In this document: piece after piece, positions 5,616 to 12,167 of the stretch
Layout: every line of letters begins with the position of its first letter
Numbering within the stretch: position 1 is the stretch's first letter
DNA from: DASUTB01 sp036374835
GTDB lineage: Bacteria; Actinomycetota; Actinomycetes; Jiangellales; Jiangellaceae
Assembly: GCA_036374835.1 (NCBI GenBank)
Contig: DASUTB010000030.1
Span: forward strand, 1-17,075
Direction: 5' to 3'
DNA length: 17,075 nt
Program-made: the position numbers and the translations under genes
Notes under the pieces: generated by a model
What the model was told of the DNA's origin: nothing
Databases searched by the model: none
What the model saw: the letters and a program-made list of their open reading frames with translations, nothing else

Positions 5616-5629
5616 GCCTATACATAGGC
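5616..5629. repeat. 14-bp palindrome at the convergent end of the protease and permease genes
   Basis: GCCTAT-AC-ATAGGC is a perfect inverted repeat with a 2-nt centre. It overlaps the stop codon of the FtsX permease, in the 41-bp convergent gap. The loop is too short for a classic terminator; cruciform or protein binding is possible. No better terminator is visible between these genes. Confidence 0.3.
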
Positions 5630-8056
5630 CAGCGCTTCGCGGACGGTGATGCGCGAGGCGCGGGCGGCCGCGGCGTCAGTGGCAAGGATGGCACCGAACA
5701 CGGCGAGGACGAACCAGGCACCGACTGCGAACAATGAGACACGGAACGGTAGCGGTGCGGACATGAATAGGTTTCCGAACCCAATGCCCAGCAGCTTGGT
5801 GAGCCCTAGCGCCGGAAGGATGGCGACCACACAGCTGGCGAGAGCCAGGAACACACCCTCGGCGATCACGATGCGCCGTACGATCTTGGGCTGCGCCCCG
5901 ATCGCATGCATGACACCGAACTCCCGGATCCGGTCGAGGACGCTCGCGCTCATCGTGGCGGCCAGTCCGATCGCGCCGATGACGCCAAGCGGGATGGCGA
6001 TCGCCAGCAGGATCACAACGATCGGGCCGGTATGACCGGCGGACGCGGCATTGGCTCTGCTGATCGAGGCAGCGGACACCACTTCGATGTCGCTGTCGCT
6101 CAGCGTCGCATCGATACTGTCGGCGACGCTGTCGCGGGTCGCCTCGTCGTGGCGGTCCGTCACGACGCGCAGCTGGTTGACCGTGATCGGCTCCCCCAGT
6201 GCTGCGGCTAGGCCCTCGGCCGTTGTGTATGCGCCGCGTTCGCCTTCGCCGGCGATGCCGACGATCCGCCATGTTGTGGGCCGACCGCGAACCATGAGCC
6301 GGACGGTGTCCCCGAGCATGACGTCCGAGTCGGCGGCGGTCGTCCGGCTAAGGACGACGGTTCCGGTTTCGCCCGGCTCCAGCCAGCGACCCGCGATCAG
6401 GTCAGGGTCGGGCATGGTGGCCTCGCCCGGCCGAATCGCGGTCAACCGCACGCTGCCATGCCCCTGGTCGGGATACGTCTGGGACACCGGAACCTCACCT
6501 GGTCCGGCGACTCCGGTCTTCGCGACATTCAGGCCGACCGTCGACGCCACACCCGGCACGCCGTTCATCAGCGCCATGACCTCGCCGACCGGCACCGGGT
6601 CGGCCAGTTGTACGTCGACGTCCCAGCTCCGGTTGGCTATCTGCTGATCCTCCACCGCCTGGACTCCGGAACCCATGGACATCCCGGCAACGAACACCGT
6701 TCCGGCGACGGCCAGAAGGCCGACCGACAACACGAAACGGGCCGGTCTGCGCACCGTGTTGCGCAGCGCCAGCAGCAACCCACGGTCCAGCCGACGTATC
6801 CGGCTCAGCCGGGCAAGCCAGCCTGTCGCGCCACTGGGATTCGCGCTAAGGCCGTGGTGGTCGATCGCGGCACGTACCGTCGTCCGGCTTACCTTGACCA
6901 GCGGAACCAGCGCGATCAGCACCGGCAGCCCGACTCCAAGGGTGACGACCACGACGTACGTCCACCATGCTGGGGCAAGGCTGACCGGCTCGATCCCGAG
7001 CATTCCAGGCAGCCGGTCGGCGCCAAACCTGCCGAGCAGGAGAGCCGGGCCTAGTGCGAGGAGCGTCGCGGCAACCGAGACGATGAGCGTCATCGCGAGG
7101 TAGAGCCGTCCGATCCGGCCCGATCGTGCGCCGATGGCTTTCATGATGCCGATCTGCGGGATCTGCCGGATGAACAGATTGTTGAGCATGGTCGCGACCA
7201 GAATGGTGCTGAGCAGCAACGCAGCAGCACCGCCGGCCAGTAGAGAGCCGAGCAACGCGTCGAACTGCCACTGGTGGGGATGCGCGTACGGCTCTGGCAC
7301 CTGGGCCTCGCGCACCGGGAGACCGAGCTCGTGCTCGAGCCACTGTGCGATATCGGTGGCGACGGTAACGACGGTGTCCCGTTCTCGGGTCGGCTCGGCC
7401 GCATTGTGGTCAGCGACCTGGATCTTGAGCTGATCCATGCCGATCGCATCCGAACCCAGCGACGCCGTGGACAGATAGCCGAATCCCCTCTGGTAGCTGG
7501 GAGACGGCGCCAGGCTGGGGTCGTACACGGATCCGGCCACCTGCAGCTCGACCGGGTCGCCGCGTGGTGGGGTGATGGTGACCGGCTCACCTTCGGTAAG
7601 ACCGAACAGCGAGAGCGAGTCCGCCCCGAGATAGATCTCATCGCCGGCCGGCGGCCATTGACCGGGTCGGCGGCTGTCGAAACTCGCGATCCGCATCGGA
7701 TCGTCCGGCGTGGCGACGAACACCTGCATCGGGTTGTCCACGACCGTGTCACCGCGCGCCACGTCGGTCTCGAACTGGGTACGGCCCGCCGCCTCAATGA
7801 CCTGCGGCCACGTCCGCACCTCGGCCGCGATCTCGGCCATCCGGTCGGCGTCGATCGGCCGCGCGAGCACGATGGTGGCCGAGGCGGGTTCAGTGCTCAT
7901 GTACGCACGGCTCGTCTCGCGTCCCGTGGCGTTCCAAGCGAAAAGAATGGCCGCGAACACCGTCAGGCTCACGGCGATCGCGACTGTCATCAGGACGAAC
8001 CGCGACCAGCTCGCTCGCAGATCGCGGCGCAGCTTCGCGCCGATCAGACTGCTCAT
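5618..8056 (-). CDS. ABC transporter permease, duplicated FtsX-type (812 residues)
   Basis: The first membrane helix (FVLMTVAIAVSLTVFAAILFA) is followed by a large extracytoplasmic MacB-like domain. Three helices make the first FtsX domain (from about LLGSLLAGGAAALLLSTILV, including QIPQIGIMKAIGARSGRI). A second half has the same plan and ends with FtsX domain two (VLDRIREFGVMHAIGAQPK). The repeated IGxMKAIGA-like and FGVMHAIGA cytoplasmic coupling motifs mark the internal duplication. Such permeases do not import small solutes; they move lipids, lipoproteins or drugs, or transmit force. The start ATG overlaps the ATPase stop (ATGA). The substrate is unknown. Confidence 0.9.
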   Translation of the reverse strand: MSSLIGAKLRRDLRASWSRFVLMTVAIAVSLTVFAAILFAWNATGRETSRAYMSTEPASATIVLARPIDADRMAEIAAEVRTWPQVIEAAGRTQFETDVARGDTVVDNPMQVFVATPDDPMRIASFDSRRPGQWPPAGDEIYLGADSLSLFGLTEGEPVTITPPRGDPVELQVAGSVYDPSLAPSPSYQRGFGYLSTASLGSDAIGMDQLKIQVADHNAAEPTRERDTVVTVATDIAQWLEHELGLPVREAQVPEPYAHPHQWQFDALLGSLLAGGAAALLLSTILVATMLNNLFIRQIPQIGIMKAIGARSGRIGRLYLAMTLIVSVAATLLALGPALLLGRFGADRLPGMLGIEPVSLAPAWWTYVVVVTLGVGLPVLIALVPLVKVSRTTVRAAIDHHGLSANPSGATGWLARLSRIRRLDRGLLLALRNTVRRPARFVLSVGLLAVAGTVFVAGMSMGSGVQAVEDQQIANRSWDVDVQLADPVPVGEVMALMNGVPGVASTVGLNVAKTGVAGPGEVPVSQTYPDQGHGSVRLTAIRPGEATMPDPDLIAGRWLEPGETGTVVLSRTTAADSDVMLGDTVRLMVRGRPTTWRIVGIAGEGERGAYTTAEGLAAALGEPITVNQLRVVTDRHDEATRDSVADSIDATLSDSDIEVVSAASISRANAASAGHTGPIVVILLAIAIPLGVIGAIGLAATMSASVLDRIREFGVMHAIGAQPKIVRRIVIAEGVFLALASCVVAILPALGLTKLLGIGFGNLFMSAPLPFRVSLFAVGAWFVLAVFGAILATDAAAARASRITVREALAYV

Positions 8057-8763
8057 GACGCCACCGAGACCGTCTCGTCCGCGTGGATGCGGCCGTCCGC
8101 GAGGGTGATCTCTCGGCCGGCGATCGACCGGATGTCGGTCTCATGGGTCACCACCACGATGGTGCGGCCGTCGCGGTTGAGGTCGGCGAACAGCTCGAGA
8201 ACGGAGGCGGCGGTCGTCGAGTCGAGATTGCCGGTCGGCTCATCGGCCAACAACAGCGGCGGGTCGTTGGCGAGCGCCCGTGCGATCGCGGCACGTTGCT
8301 GTTGACCTCCGGAGAGCATGGCGGGCAGCTTGTCGGCCTGGTCACCGATGCCAACACGTTCGAGAAGAGATCGGGCTCGGTCACGACGGCCGCTGACCGG
8401 GATCGTCTTGGCGAAGTCCATCGGGAGCATCACGTTCTCAACCACGCTCAACGTGGGGAGCAGCTGGAAGAACTGGAAGACCAGACCGACGTTGCGGCCC
8501 CGCCACGCAGCGAGGTCGGACTCGGAAAGCCGGCACAGGTCTGCCCCGGCCGCATGGATCGTGCCAGCCGTCGGCCGATCAATGCCGGCGAGCAGATTCA
8601 GCAACGTCGTCTTGCCACTGCCGGACCGGCCGACGATCGCGACGAACTCGCCTGATGCGATCTCGAGACTCAAATGATCGACGGCGACAACCTCGCCCAC
8701 CCCGAGCGGGTACGTCTTGACGATGTCGGCGAGCCGGATGACGGGCTCGGCAGCCGGCGTCAT
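8053..8763 (-). CDS. ABC transporter ATP-binding protein (LolD/MacB type)
   Basis: A 236-residue ATPase with Walker A GRSGSGKTTLL, Q-loop (VFQFFQLLPTLSVVENV), signature LSGGQQQR, Walker B LLLADEPTGNLDS and H-loop VVTHETD. The FFQLLPTL segment is typical of the FtsE/LolD/MacB branch that partners FtsX-type permeases. Both ends overlap neighbours by 4 nt (ATGA), so the three genes form one tightly coupled operon. Its partner is clearly the 812-residue permease downstream. Confidence 0.94.
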   Translation of the reverse strand: MTPAAEPVIRLADIVKTYPLGVGEVVAVDHLSLEIASGEFVAIVGRSGSGKTTLLNLLAGIDRPTAGTIHAAGADLCRLSESDLAAWRGRNVGLVFQFFQLLPTLSVVENVMLPMDFAKTIPVSGRRDRARSLLERVGIGDQADKLPAMLSGGQQQRAAIARALANDPPLLLADEPTGNLDSTTAASVLELFADLNRDGRTIVVVTHETDIRSIAGREITLADGRIHADETVSVAS

Positions 8764-9005
8764 CGGTGCGCTCCCTGGGGCGGCGTGTGGTTCTCAGTCC
8801 ACCGGTCGGTGGCGCTGGTGCCTGGAATGTCATCGCCTCCGAAGCCGTGATCAGGGCGAGGATGACCGCCACCACCACTGAGCATGACAGCGATGACGAT
8901 CAGGACCAAGATCGCCGCGGCGACGACGGATAGCAATGCCCAGCGCGGTATGCGCCGGCGATCGGCGTCCCTCTCCGGGTCGGTATAGCGCGATGGATCG
9001 CTCAC
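8760..9005 (-). CDS. Small single-pass membrane protein of the ABC operon
   Basis: An 81-residue protein: a charged N-terminus (SDPSRYTDPERDADRRRIPR), one membrane helix at about 22-43 (ALLSVVAAAILVLIVIAVML), then a Gly/His/Asp-rich outer tail (GGGGHPRPDHGFGGDD). It starts at GTG 9005, with GGAGG 9-13 nt upstream. I do not recognise a family. As first gene of the operon, and overlapping the ATPase start, it is probably an accessory subunit of that transporter. The HPRPDHGFGGDD tail could bind metal, but this is speculation. Confidence 0.75.
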   Translation of the reverse strand: MSDPSRYTDPERDADRRRIPRWALLSVVAAAILVLIVIAVMLSGGGGHPRPDHGFGGDDIPGTSATDRWTENHTPPQGAHR

Positions 9006-9042
9006 GCCTCGTCCTCCATTCAGCGTCGGTCGTTAAGTTGCA

Positions 9043-9057
9043 ATACACATTGTCTAT
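9043..9057. promoter_or_regulatory. Imperfect palindrome between the ABC operon and the TetR gene (likely operator)
   Basis: ATACACATTGTCTAT has six of seven symmetric pairs matching around its central T. It is an AT-rich island in otherwise GC-rich DNA, 37 bp before the ABC operon start and 45 bp before the regulator GTG. TetR-family regulators usually bind such sites in the divergent spacer next to their own gene. Binding by the neighbour is an inference. Confidence 0.45.
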
Positions 9058-9090
9058 ATCATGACGCTGTGTCCCGCAAGTATCAGCGCG

Positions 9091-9096
9091 TATACT
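9091..9096 (+). promoter_or_regulatory. Candidate -10 element for leaderless transcription of the TetR gene
   Basis: TATACT is close to the TATAAT consensus and lies exactly 6 nt before the GTG at 9103, the usual distance from a -10 element to the transcription start. If used, the mRNA would begin at or next to the GTG, a leaderless message as is common in actinobacteria. No convincing -35 hexamer is seen. Confidence 0.45.
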
Positions 9097-9102
9097 GAAG
9101 AG

Positions 9103-9699
9103 GTGCCCAAGCTGTGGAGCGAGACCATCGAGGCGCACCGCCACGAGGTGCGCGAGGCGATCATGGACGCGGCATGGGCGCTGGTGACGGAGCGAGGCTT
9201 GTCGTCCACGACGATGTCGCAGGTCGCCGAGAGATCCGACATCGGGCGGGCGACGCTCTACAAGTACTTCCCCGACGTCGAGTCGATTCTGTTGGCCTGG
9301 CATGAACGCCACGTCGCCCACCACCTCGCCCAACTCACCGAGATCAGAGACCGGTATGAATCCCCGGACGAAGCGCTGCGTGCAGTGCTCGAGGTTTACG
9401 CGACCATCGCCTACCGCCGCGGATTACACGGCGCAGAGCTCGTCGCGCTGCTCCATCGCGGCGAACAGATCGATCGCATACAACATCAACTGCGCGACTT
9501 GGTACGCGACTTGATCGCCGATGCCGCTGCCGCCGGTGAGATCCGACGTGACGTCGCGCCCGAAGAGTTGGCCGGCTACTGCCTGCACGCACTCTCGGCG
9601 GCCGGCAACCTAAGCTCCGAAGCCGCCGTTGCGCGCCTGGTCGCGGTCACGCTCGACGGACTGCGCGCAGCCGCGCCGGACGCTTCGCCAGCACGTTGA
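9103..9699 (+). CDS. TetR/AcrR family transcriptional regulator
   Basis: From GTG 9103 the protein has 198 residues. The N-terminal helix-turn-helix is clear: VREAIMDAAWALVTERGLSS, TMSQVAERSDIGRATLYKYF and PDVESILLAWHERH. The C-terminal helical part is a ligand and dimer domain of normal size. It is divergent from the three-gene ABC operon and probably represses it. An ATG at 9061 would add 14 residues but has no ribosome site and overlaps the promoter. GTG 9103 with TATACT just upstream is preferred. The inducer is unknown. Confidence 0.9.
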   Translation: MPKLWSETIEAHRHEVREAIMDAAWALVTERGLSSTTMSQVAERSDIGRATLYKYFPDVESILLAWHERHVAHHLAQLTEIRDRYESPDEALRAVLEVYATIAYRRGLHGAELVALLHRGEQIDRIQHQLRDLVRDLIADAAAAGEIRRDVAPEELAGYCLHALSAAGNLSSEAAVARLVAVTLDGLRAAAPDASPAR

Positions 9700-9704
9700 G
9701 CGTA

Positions 9705-9716
9705 GCCCTTACGGGC
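9705..9716 (+). terminator. Weak hairpin after the TetR gene
   Basis: GCCC-TTAC-GGGC follows the TetR stop by 5 nt and is itself followed by AGAAGTCCTTCTTCTT, a T-enriched stretch. The stem is only 4 bp, so termination is plausible but weakly supported. From here to 9801 I see no convincing gene, only a short minus-strand tail discussed in the findings. Confidence 0.28.
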
Positions 9717-9801
9717 AGAAGTCCTTCTTCTTGCCGGCGATGCAGTGCTGAACCGGCTCGAGCATGGCCGCACTGATCCACCGTGCACCTTGCAGCCAAC
9801 G

Positions 9802-9841
9802 CCGACCGTAGGACCCCACACCTTTGGGACTAACGGCCCTA
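9802..9841 (+). promoter_or_regulatory. DosR/DevR-like box pair upstream of the permease/ATPase-YHS operon
   Basis: The downstream site GGGACTAACGGCCCTA (9826-9841, preceded by TTT) fits the mycobacterial DosR motif TTSGGGACTWWAGTCCCSAA closely: TTTGGGACT is nearly exact and the right half is GGCCC, a common variant. It is the best site in the window. A second site, CCGACCGTAGGACCCC, starts 24 bp upstream at 9802. The strong site lies 53 nt before the chosen GTG and overlaps the CsoR-like palindrome by 2 nt. Confidence 0.65.
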
Positions 9842-9854
9842 CCCCCTGGGGGTA
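9840..9854. promoter_or_regulatory. CsoR-type (copper sensor) operator-like palindrome
   Basis: TACCCCCTGGGGGTA is a perfect 7+7 bp inverted repeat around one T. TACCCC-n-GGGGTA palindromes are the typical operators of CsoR-family Cu(I)-sensing repressors, often lying over the -10 region as here. The operon it precedes encodes a YHS-domain ATPase and a SHOCT protein, both common in copper loci. No csoR gene is in the window, so the regulator would act in trans. Confidence 0.62.
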
Positions 9855-9858
9855 TATA
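9853..9858 (+). promoter_or_regulatory. Candidate -10 element of the permease/ATPase-YHS operon
   Basis: TATATA (9853-9858; TATATC one step on) is the only AT-rich hexamer in the region. It begins within the right arm of the CsoR-like palindrome and 12 nt after the DosR-like box, an arrangement in which a repressor would cover it and an activator could contact polymerase. The start of transcription would be near 9865, leaving a leader of about 30 nt. Confidence 0.48.
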
Positions 9859-9894
9859 TCGCAAACGTATGACGGAGGAGTGAAGGGTGTCGCA

Positions 9895-11004
9895 GTGTTC
9901 TCTTTCGCAGCCAGGAATCTTGGCAAGGAGCGAGTGCGACTGGCGATCTCCGTCGGAGGCGTCGCATTCGCGGTGATGCTGATCGTGCTGCTGCGGGGCT
10001 TGTACGTCGCGTACGAGACCAAGGTGAGTGACGTCGTGGAGCGCGTCCCAGCCGAACTGTGGGTTGTCCAACGCGGAACCGCCGACTTCTTCCACTCGTA
10101 CTCGCTGGTGCCCGAGAGCACCGGCGACCAGGTGGCTGCGTTGCCAGGAGTAGCGGCGGTTCATCCGTACCTTGCTCGCCAGGTCGGGTTCAGCCTGCGG
10201 GACGAGCAGACTCTGCTGTATCTCGTTGGCTTCGACCCGGCCGACCCGGTGAGTGGTCCCCCCGAGGTGGTGTCCGGCACCGACCGGGTAGCGCCGGACG
10301 GGATCGTCGTCGACGAGGTCTTCGCCGCCAACCACGACGTCGGGCTCGGTGACACGCTCACGCTCAACGGTTTTGACCTCGAGGTGGCCGGTGTCAGCAG
10401 GGGCGGCGACATGGTCATGTATCAGTACGCCTACGTGACCACACCGACGGCGCGCAACGTGCTGTCCATGCCCGACCAGAACAATGCCCTCCTGGTCCAA
10501 CTTGCCCCCGGCACCGATCCTGAAAGTGTCGCCGAGCGGATCTCGTCGCTGTCCTCTCAGCTGAGGGTGCGCGATACCGACGCGATGGTCGCGGTCAACC
10601 AGCGGGTCATCACCGACAGCTTCCTTCCGGTGATCTCTGTGCTGCTCGTGATCGGATTCGTTGTCGGTGTTGCCGTGATCGGCTTGACGATCTACTCGGC
10701 AGTTCTGGAGAAGCGGCGCGAGTACGGGGTCGTCAAGGCGCTCGGGGCCCGATCCTGGCAGCTGACCGCGGTGGTGGCCATCCAGGCATTGCTCGCGGCA
10801 GCAGGTGGATACCTGGTCGGTGTCGGCCTTGCCGTAGCCGGCCGGCAGGCGGCTGAGCGATGGGTGCCGGCGTTCGTCGCCGACATAGTTCCAGGCGACC
10901 TCGTCCGGGTGGCCGCAGCCACCGTCGCGATGGCGGTGATCGCAGCTGTCATCCCGCTGGCGCGTATCGCGCGCATCGATTCCGCGGAGGTGTTCCGCGC
11001 ATGA
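9895..11004 (+). CDS. ABC transporter permease, single FtsX domain (MacB/LolC-like)
   Basis: A 369-residue permease. The first helix (about 16-38, AISVGGVAFAVMLIVLLRG) is followed by an extracytoplasmic MacB-type domain (about 40-235; e.g. LWVVQRGTADFFHSYSLVP). Then come three helices of the FtsX domain, with the coupling motif VLEKRREYGVVKALGARSW. I chose GTG 9895: GAAGGG (9882-9887) lies 7 nt upstream. An earlier GTG at 9880 abuts GGAGG, and a longer reading from 9745 would place the promoter inside the gene. It ends in an ATGA overlap with the ATPase. Subunits like this pair as dimers with a LolD-type ATPase. Confidence 0.88.
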   Translation: MFSFAARNLGKERVRLAISVGGVAFAVMLIVLLRGLYVAYETKVSDVVERVPAELWVVQRGTADFFHSYSLVPESTGDQVAALPGVAAVHPYLARQVGFSLRDEQTLLYLVGFDPADPVSGPPEVVSGTDRVAPDGIVVDEVFAANHDVGLGDTLTLNGFDLEVAGVSRGGDMVMYQYAYVTTPTARNVLSMPDQNNALLVQLAPGTDPESVAERISSLSSQLRVRDTDAMVAVNQRVITDSFLPVISVLLVIGFVVGVAVIGLTIYSAVLEKRREYGVVKALGARSWQLTAVVAIQALLAAAGGYLVGVGLAVAGRQAAERWVPAFVADIVPGDLVRVAAATVAMAVIAAVIPLARIARIDSAEVFRA

Positions 11005-11852
11005 GCGTCCTCGAACTCGACCACGTGACCAAGACCTTCGGTCAGGGCCGGCTCGCGGTGCGCGCAGTCGACGGCGTCGACCTCGCCGTGGACCAAGGTG
11101 AGTTTGCCGTCGTGATGGGACCGTCCGGCTCCGGCAAGACGACACTGTTACAGCTGATGGGCGCCTTGCTCTCGCCATCGGCGGGCGAGATCCGGATCGA
11201 CGGTCGCCCGCTAGCCCAGCTCAGCAACACCGACCAGGCCCGCCTGCGGCTGCGCCAGATCGGTTTCGTGTTCCAGTCGTTCAATCTGATCAGTGCCCTC
11301 ACCGCACGGGACAACGTCGCATTGCCGGCTGCACTGGCCGGCGAGTCCCGGGCGACACGTCGTGATCGGGCCACGATGTTGCTCGAACGGCTCGGCCTCG
11401 GCGACCGTCTCCACCATCTCCCGGAGGCGCTGTCCGGGGGCGAGAAGCAACGTGTCGCGGTCGCGCGTGCCCTCGTCAACGATCCGCCGCTGATCCTCGC
11501 CGACGAGCCCACCGCCAATCTCGACTCCTCGTCCGGCTACCAGGTGCTGCACCTGCTCGAGGACATCGCCGTCACCGAACGCAAGACACTCGTCATGGTC
11601 ACCCACGACCACCGGATCACCACCGTCGCGGACCGGCTGCTCTGGCTCGCCGACGGTCAACTGCGCGACCGCGAGTCGGACTTCGCTACCACGTCAGACC
11701 CGGTATGCGGGATGGAGATCGTCATCGAACGCGCGGCGACGCATCGCCAAGTGGGCGCAACGACTCTACACTTCTGCTCCCAGGTCTGCGTCGACCGTTT
11801 CGACGCCGACCCGGGCCGTTTCACCAGTCACCTGGAAAGGAGCCGATCATGA
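11001..11852 (+). CDS. ABC ATPase with C-terminal YHS metal-binding domain (fusion)
   Basis: A 283-residue protein. Residues 1-225 are a LolD/MacB-type ATPase: Walker A GPSGSGKTTLL (40-50), Q-loop FQSFNLISAL, signature LSGGEKQR (144-151), Walker B LILADEPTANLDS and H-loop VTHDHR. Residues about 233-275 are a YHS domain: DPVCGM (C236), then LHFCSQVCVDRFDADPGRF with C259 and C263. YHS domains occur in Cu/Ag P-type ATPases and metal-handling proteins, where the cysteines bind metal. Ordinary members of this ATPase branch stop near residue 225-235, so the domain is an added module. It could sense or deliver copper to the transporter (inference). It overlaps both neighbours by 4 nt. Confidence 0.92.
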   Translation: MSVLELDHVTKTFGQGRLAVRAVDGVDLAVDQGEFAVVMGPSGSGKTTLLQLMGALLSPSAGEIRIDGRPLAQLSNTDQARLRLRQIGFVFQSFNLISALTARDNVALPAALAGESRATRRDRATMLLERLGLGDRLHHLPEALSGGEKQRVAVARALVNDPPLILADEPTANLDSSSGYQVLHLLEDIAVTERKTLVMVTHDHRITTVADRLLWLADGQLRDRESDFATTSDPVCGMEIVIERAATHRQVGATTLHFCSQVCVDRFDADPGRFTSHLERSRS

Positions 11853-12115
11853 AGACAATCGCCGAGATCGGCGTAATCGCCGACCCGAACGGCCACATGT
11901 GGGGCGACGGCAGCGGATGGATGTGGCTTTGGGGCACGCTCATGATGCTCGCGATCATCGGCGCCATCCTCGCCGGCATCTGGCTCATCGTCCGCAGCAC
12001 GCGCCCACCCGAGCCGAGGCCGCACGATCGCGCCCGGGAGATCCTTGCCGAGCGCTACGCGCGCGGCGACCTGTCCACCGAGGAGTACCACGAACGCCTC
12101 GCCGAATTGAAGTAG
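11849..12115 (+). CDS. SHOCT-domain membrane protein with Met/Trp/His-rich N-terminus
   Basis: An 88-residue protein. The N-terminus has GHMWGDGSGWMWLWGTLMM, then a membrane helix at about 33-49 (LMMLAIIGAILAGIWLIV), a charged linker and a C-terminal SHOCT motif (AREILAERYARGDLSTEEYHERLAELK). Small SHOCT proteins with Met/Trp/His-rich N-termini are frequent beside copper-handling genes in actinobacteria. The ATG overlaps the ATPase stop (ATGA) and has AAAGGAG upstream. It completes the operon and probably sits in the membrane with the permease. Confidence 0.84.
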   Translation: MKTIAEIGVIADPNGHMWGDGSGWMWLWGTLMMLAIIGAILAGIWLIVRSTRPPEPRPHDRAREILAERYARGDLSTEEYHERLAELK

Positions 12116-12140
12116 GGACCCGGCCGTCACAACGACGATT

Positions 12141-12161
12141 CCGCGGCACCGCAAGCCGCGG
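12141..12161. terminator. Hairpin between convergent SHOCT and ctaB genes
   Basis: CCGCGGC (12141-12147) and GCCGCGG (12155-12161) are perfect 7-bp arms with a 7-nt loop, in the 52-bp gap between two converging operons. There is no T-tract, but GC-rich hairpins without U-runs are common in actinobacteria. It probably serves both strands. Confidence 0.5.
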
Positions 12162-12167
12162 GACGGA

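Noticed and set aside
7274..8305. Plus-strand open frame (343 codons) opposite the FtsX permease
   Set aside because: It is antisense to a well-supported gene, has no ribosome site and no recognisable domain.
9745..9894. Longer N-terminus for the second permease
   Set aside because: It would put the DosR-like box, the CsoR-like palindrome and the -10 element inside the coding sequence. The N-terminal sequence is not membrane-protein-like, and good ribosome sites lie just before 9895.
9709..11178. Very long open frame on the minus strand (489 codons)
   Set aside because: It lies opposite the permease and ATPase genes, which have clear domains, has low-complexity Arg/His/Asp-rich sequence without domain motifs, and would run through the promoter sites. 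It is a GC-bias shadow.
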